This document shows positions 16,008 through 16,112 of a stretch of 16,112 bases of DNA, piece after piece. Numbering within the stretch: the first letter of the stretch is position 1; the number at the start of each line of letters is the position of its first letter. The stretch covers positions 1 to 16,112 of the forward strand of contig JAGGYZ010000066.1 in NCBI GenBank assembly GCA_021162285.1, given 5' to 3'. The notes under the pieces are model-generated. The model saw only the letters and a list, made by a program, of their open reading frames with translations. It ran no database searches and was not told the DNA's origin. Origin of the DNA: Candidatus Fermentibacteraceae bacterium (lineage in GTDB: Bacteria; Fermentibacterota; Fermentibacteria; Fermentibacterales; JCC-6). The position numbers and the translations under genes are program-made.

Positions 16008-16078
16008 GGAAGTGCTGTCGCTCTTCTACCCGCCCTCGGATATCAATAATAACTTTACAAAATTAAGTGGCGGGGGAA
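16001..16078 (+). repeat. Direct repeat TGGCGGGGGAA, two copies 67 bases apart
   Basis: Identical 11-base copies lie at 16001-16011 and 16068-16078. Each is complementary at TGGCGGG to the tRNA-Sec 3' end, and at GGCGGG to CCCGCC at 16029-16034. The flanks of the two copies are different, so this is not a longer duplication. Confidence 0.75.
16002..16034 (+). other. Second potential hairpin downstream of tRNA-Sec
   Basis: GGCGGG (16002-16007) pairs with CCCGCC (16029-16034). Inside it GAAG (16009-16012) pairs with CTTC (16023-16026) and GC (16014-16015) with GC (16020-16021) around a TGTC loop, with small mismatches. It shares its left strand with the palindrome, so the two hairpins exclude each other. 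No T run follows. Confidence 0.5.
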
Positions 16079-16085
16079 TGGTATC

Positions 16086-16112
16086 ATGTTCTGTTACTCG
16101 ATCCTCAAGAAC
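16086..16112 (+). CDS. Possible start of a gene cut by the window end
   Basis: ATG at 16086 opens a frame to the window edge (MFCYSILKN), 8 bases after the purine run GGGGGAA (16072-16078) that could serve as an SD. Nine codons cannot establish a gene or a family. An alternative ATG at 16078 in another frame is too close to the SD. Confidence 0.15.

Noticed and set aside
16001..16112. Second tRNA on the minus strand ending in ...GCCA (from TGGCGGGGGAA)
   Set aside because: The bases that should form a T arm lack the TTCGA-type loop and no cloverleaf can be drawn for either copy.

Overview
The window looks like chromosomal DNA from a Gram-negative bacterium of the FCB type (Fibrobacterota/Bacteroidota/Fermentibacterota and relatives). 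Three things point there: a secreted protein with a type IX secretion (Por) C-terminal sorting domain, a TonB-dependent receptor that begins with a carboxypeptidase-regulatory-like domain, and several lipobox lipoproteins. The exact phylum is an inference; the many TTG starts and delta-60-like repeats would fit an uncultivated lineage such as Fermentibacterota. A tRNA-Sec gene near the right end shows that the organism reads some UGA codons as selenocysteine. No obvious phage, IS or CRISPR is present.

Layout, left to right. Positions 1-1791 (+): the end of an unrecognised protein, then a secreted repeat protein with a T9SS sorting domain. Positions 1833-5314 (-): a housekeeping block, lepA - small lipoprotein - hemW with gaps of only 6 and 4 bases, followed by tRNA-Arg(CCU), whose own promoter overlaps the hemW stop codon. 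Positions 5391-8456 (+): a left-handed beta-helix sugar N-acetyltransferase and, 6 bases later, an alpha-glucan phosphorylase. Positions 8475-10533 (-): two tandem paralogous beta-propeller lipoproteins. Positions 10598-13171 (+): a TonB-dependent outer-membrane receptor divergent from them. Positions 13161-15788 (-): an 875-residue HEAT-repeat protein that overlaps the receptor end by 11 bases. Positions 15789-16112 hold no complete protein gene. They carry back-to-back promoters, tRNA-Sec (selC), a perfect palindrome that copies the tRNA 3' end, and further complementary GC-rich blocks.

Functional reading: lepA-hemW is translation/heme housekeeping, a pairing also known from Firmicutes. The two propeller lipoproteins and the receptor plausibly form one outer-membrane uptake or surface-binding module. 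The phosphorylase supplies glucose-1-phosphate from storage glucan.

The most unusual signal is the array of four alternating complementary blocks that starts in the 3' end of tRNA-Sec and finishes at a purine-rich, SD-like stretch in front of a possible new start codon. It could form mutually exclusive hairpins. A second oddity is start codons: six of the ten genes with a visible start appear to use TTG, most of them with no alternative.
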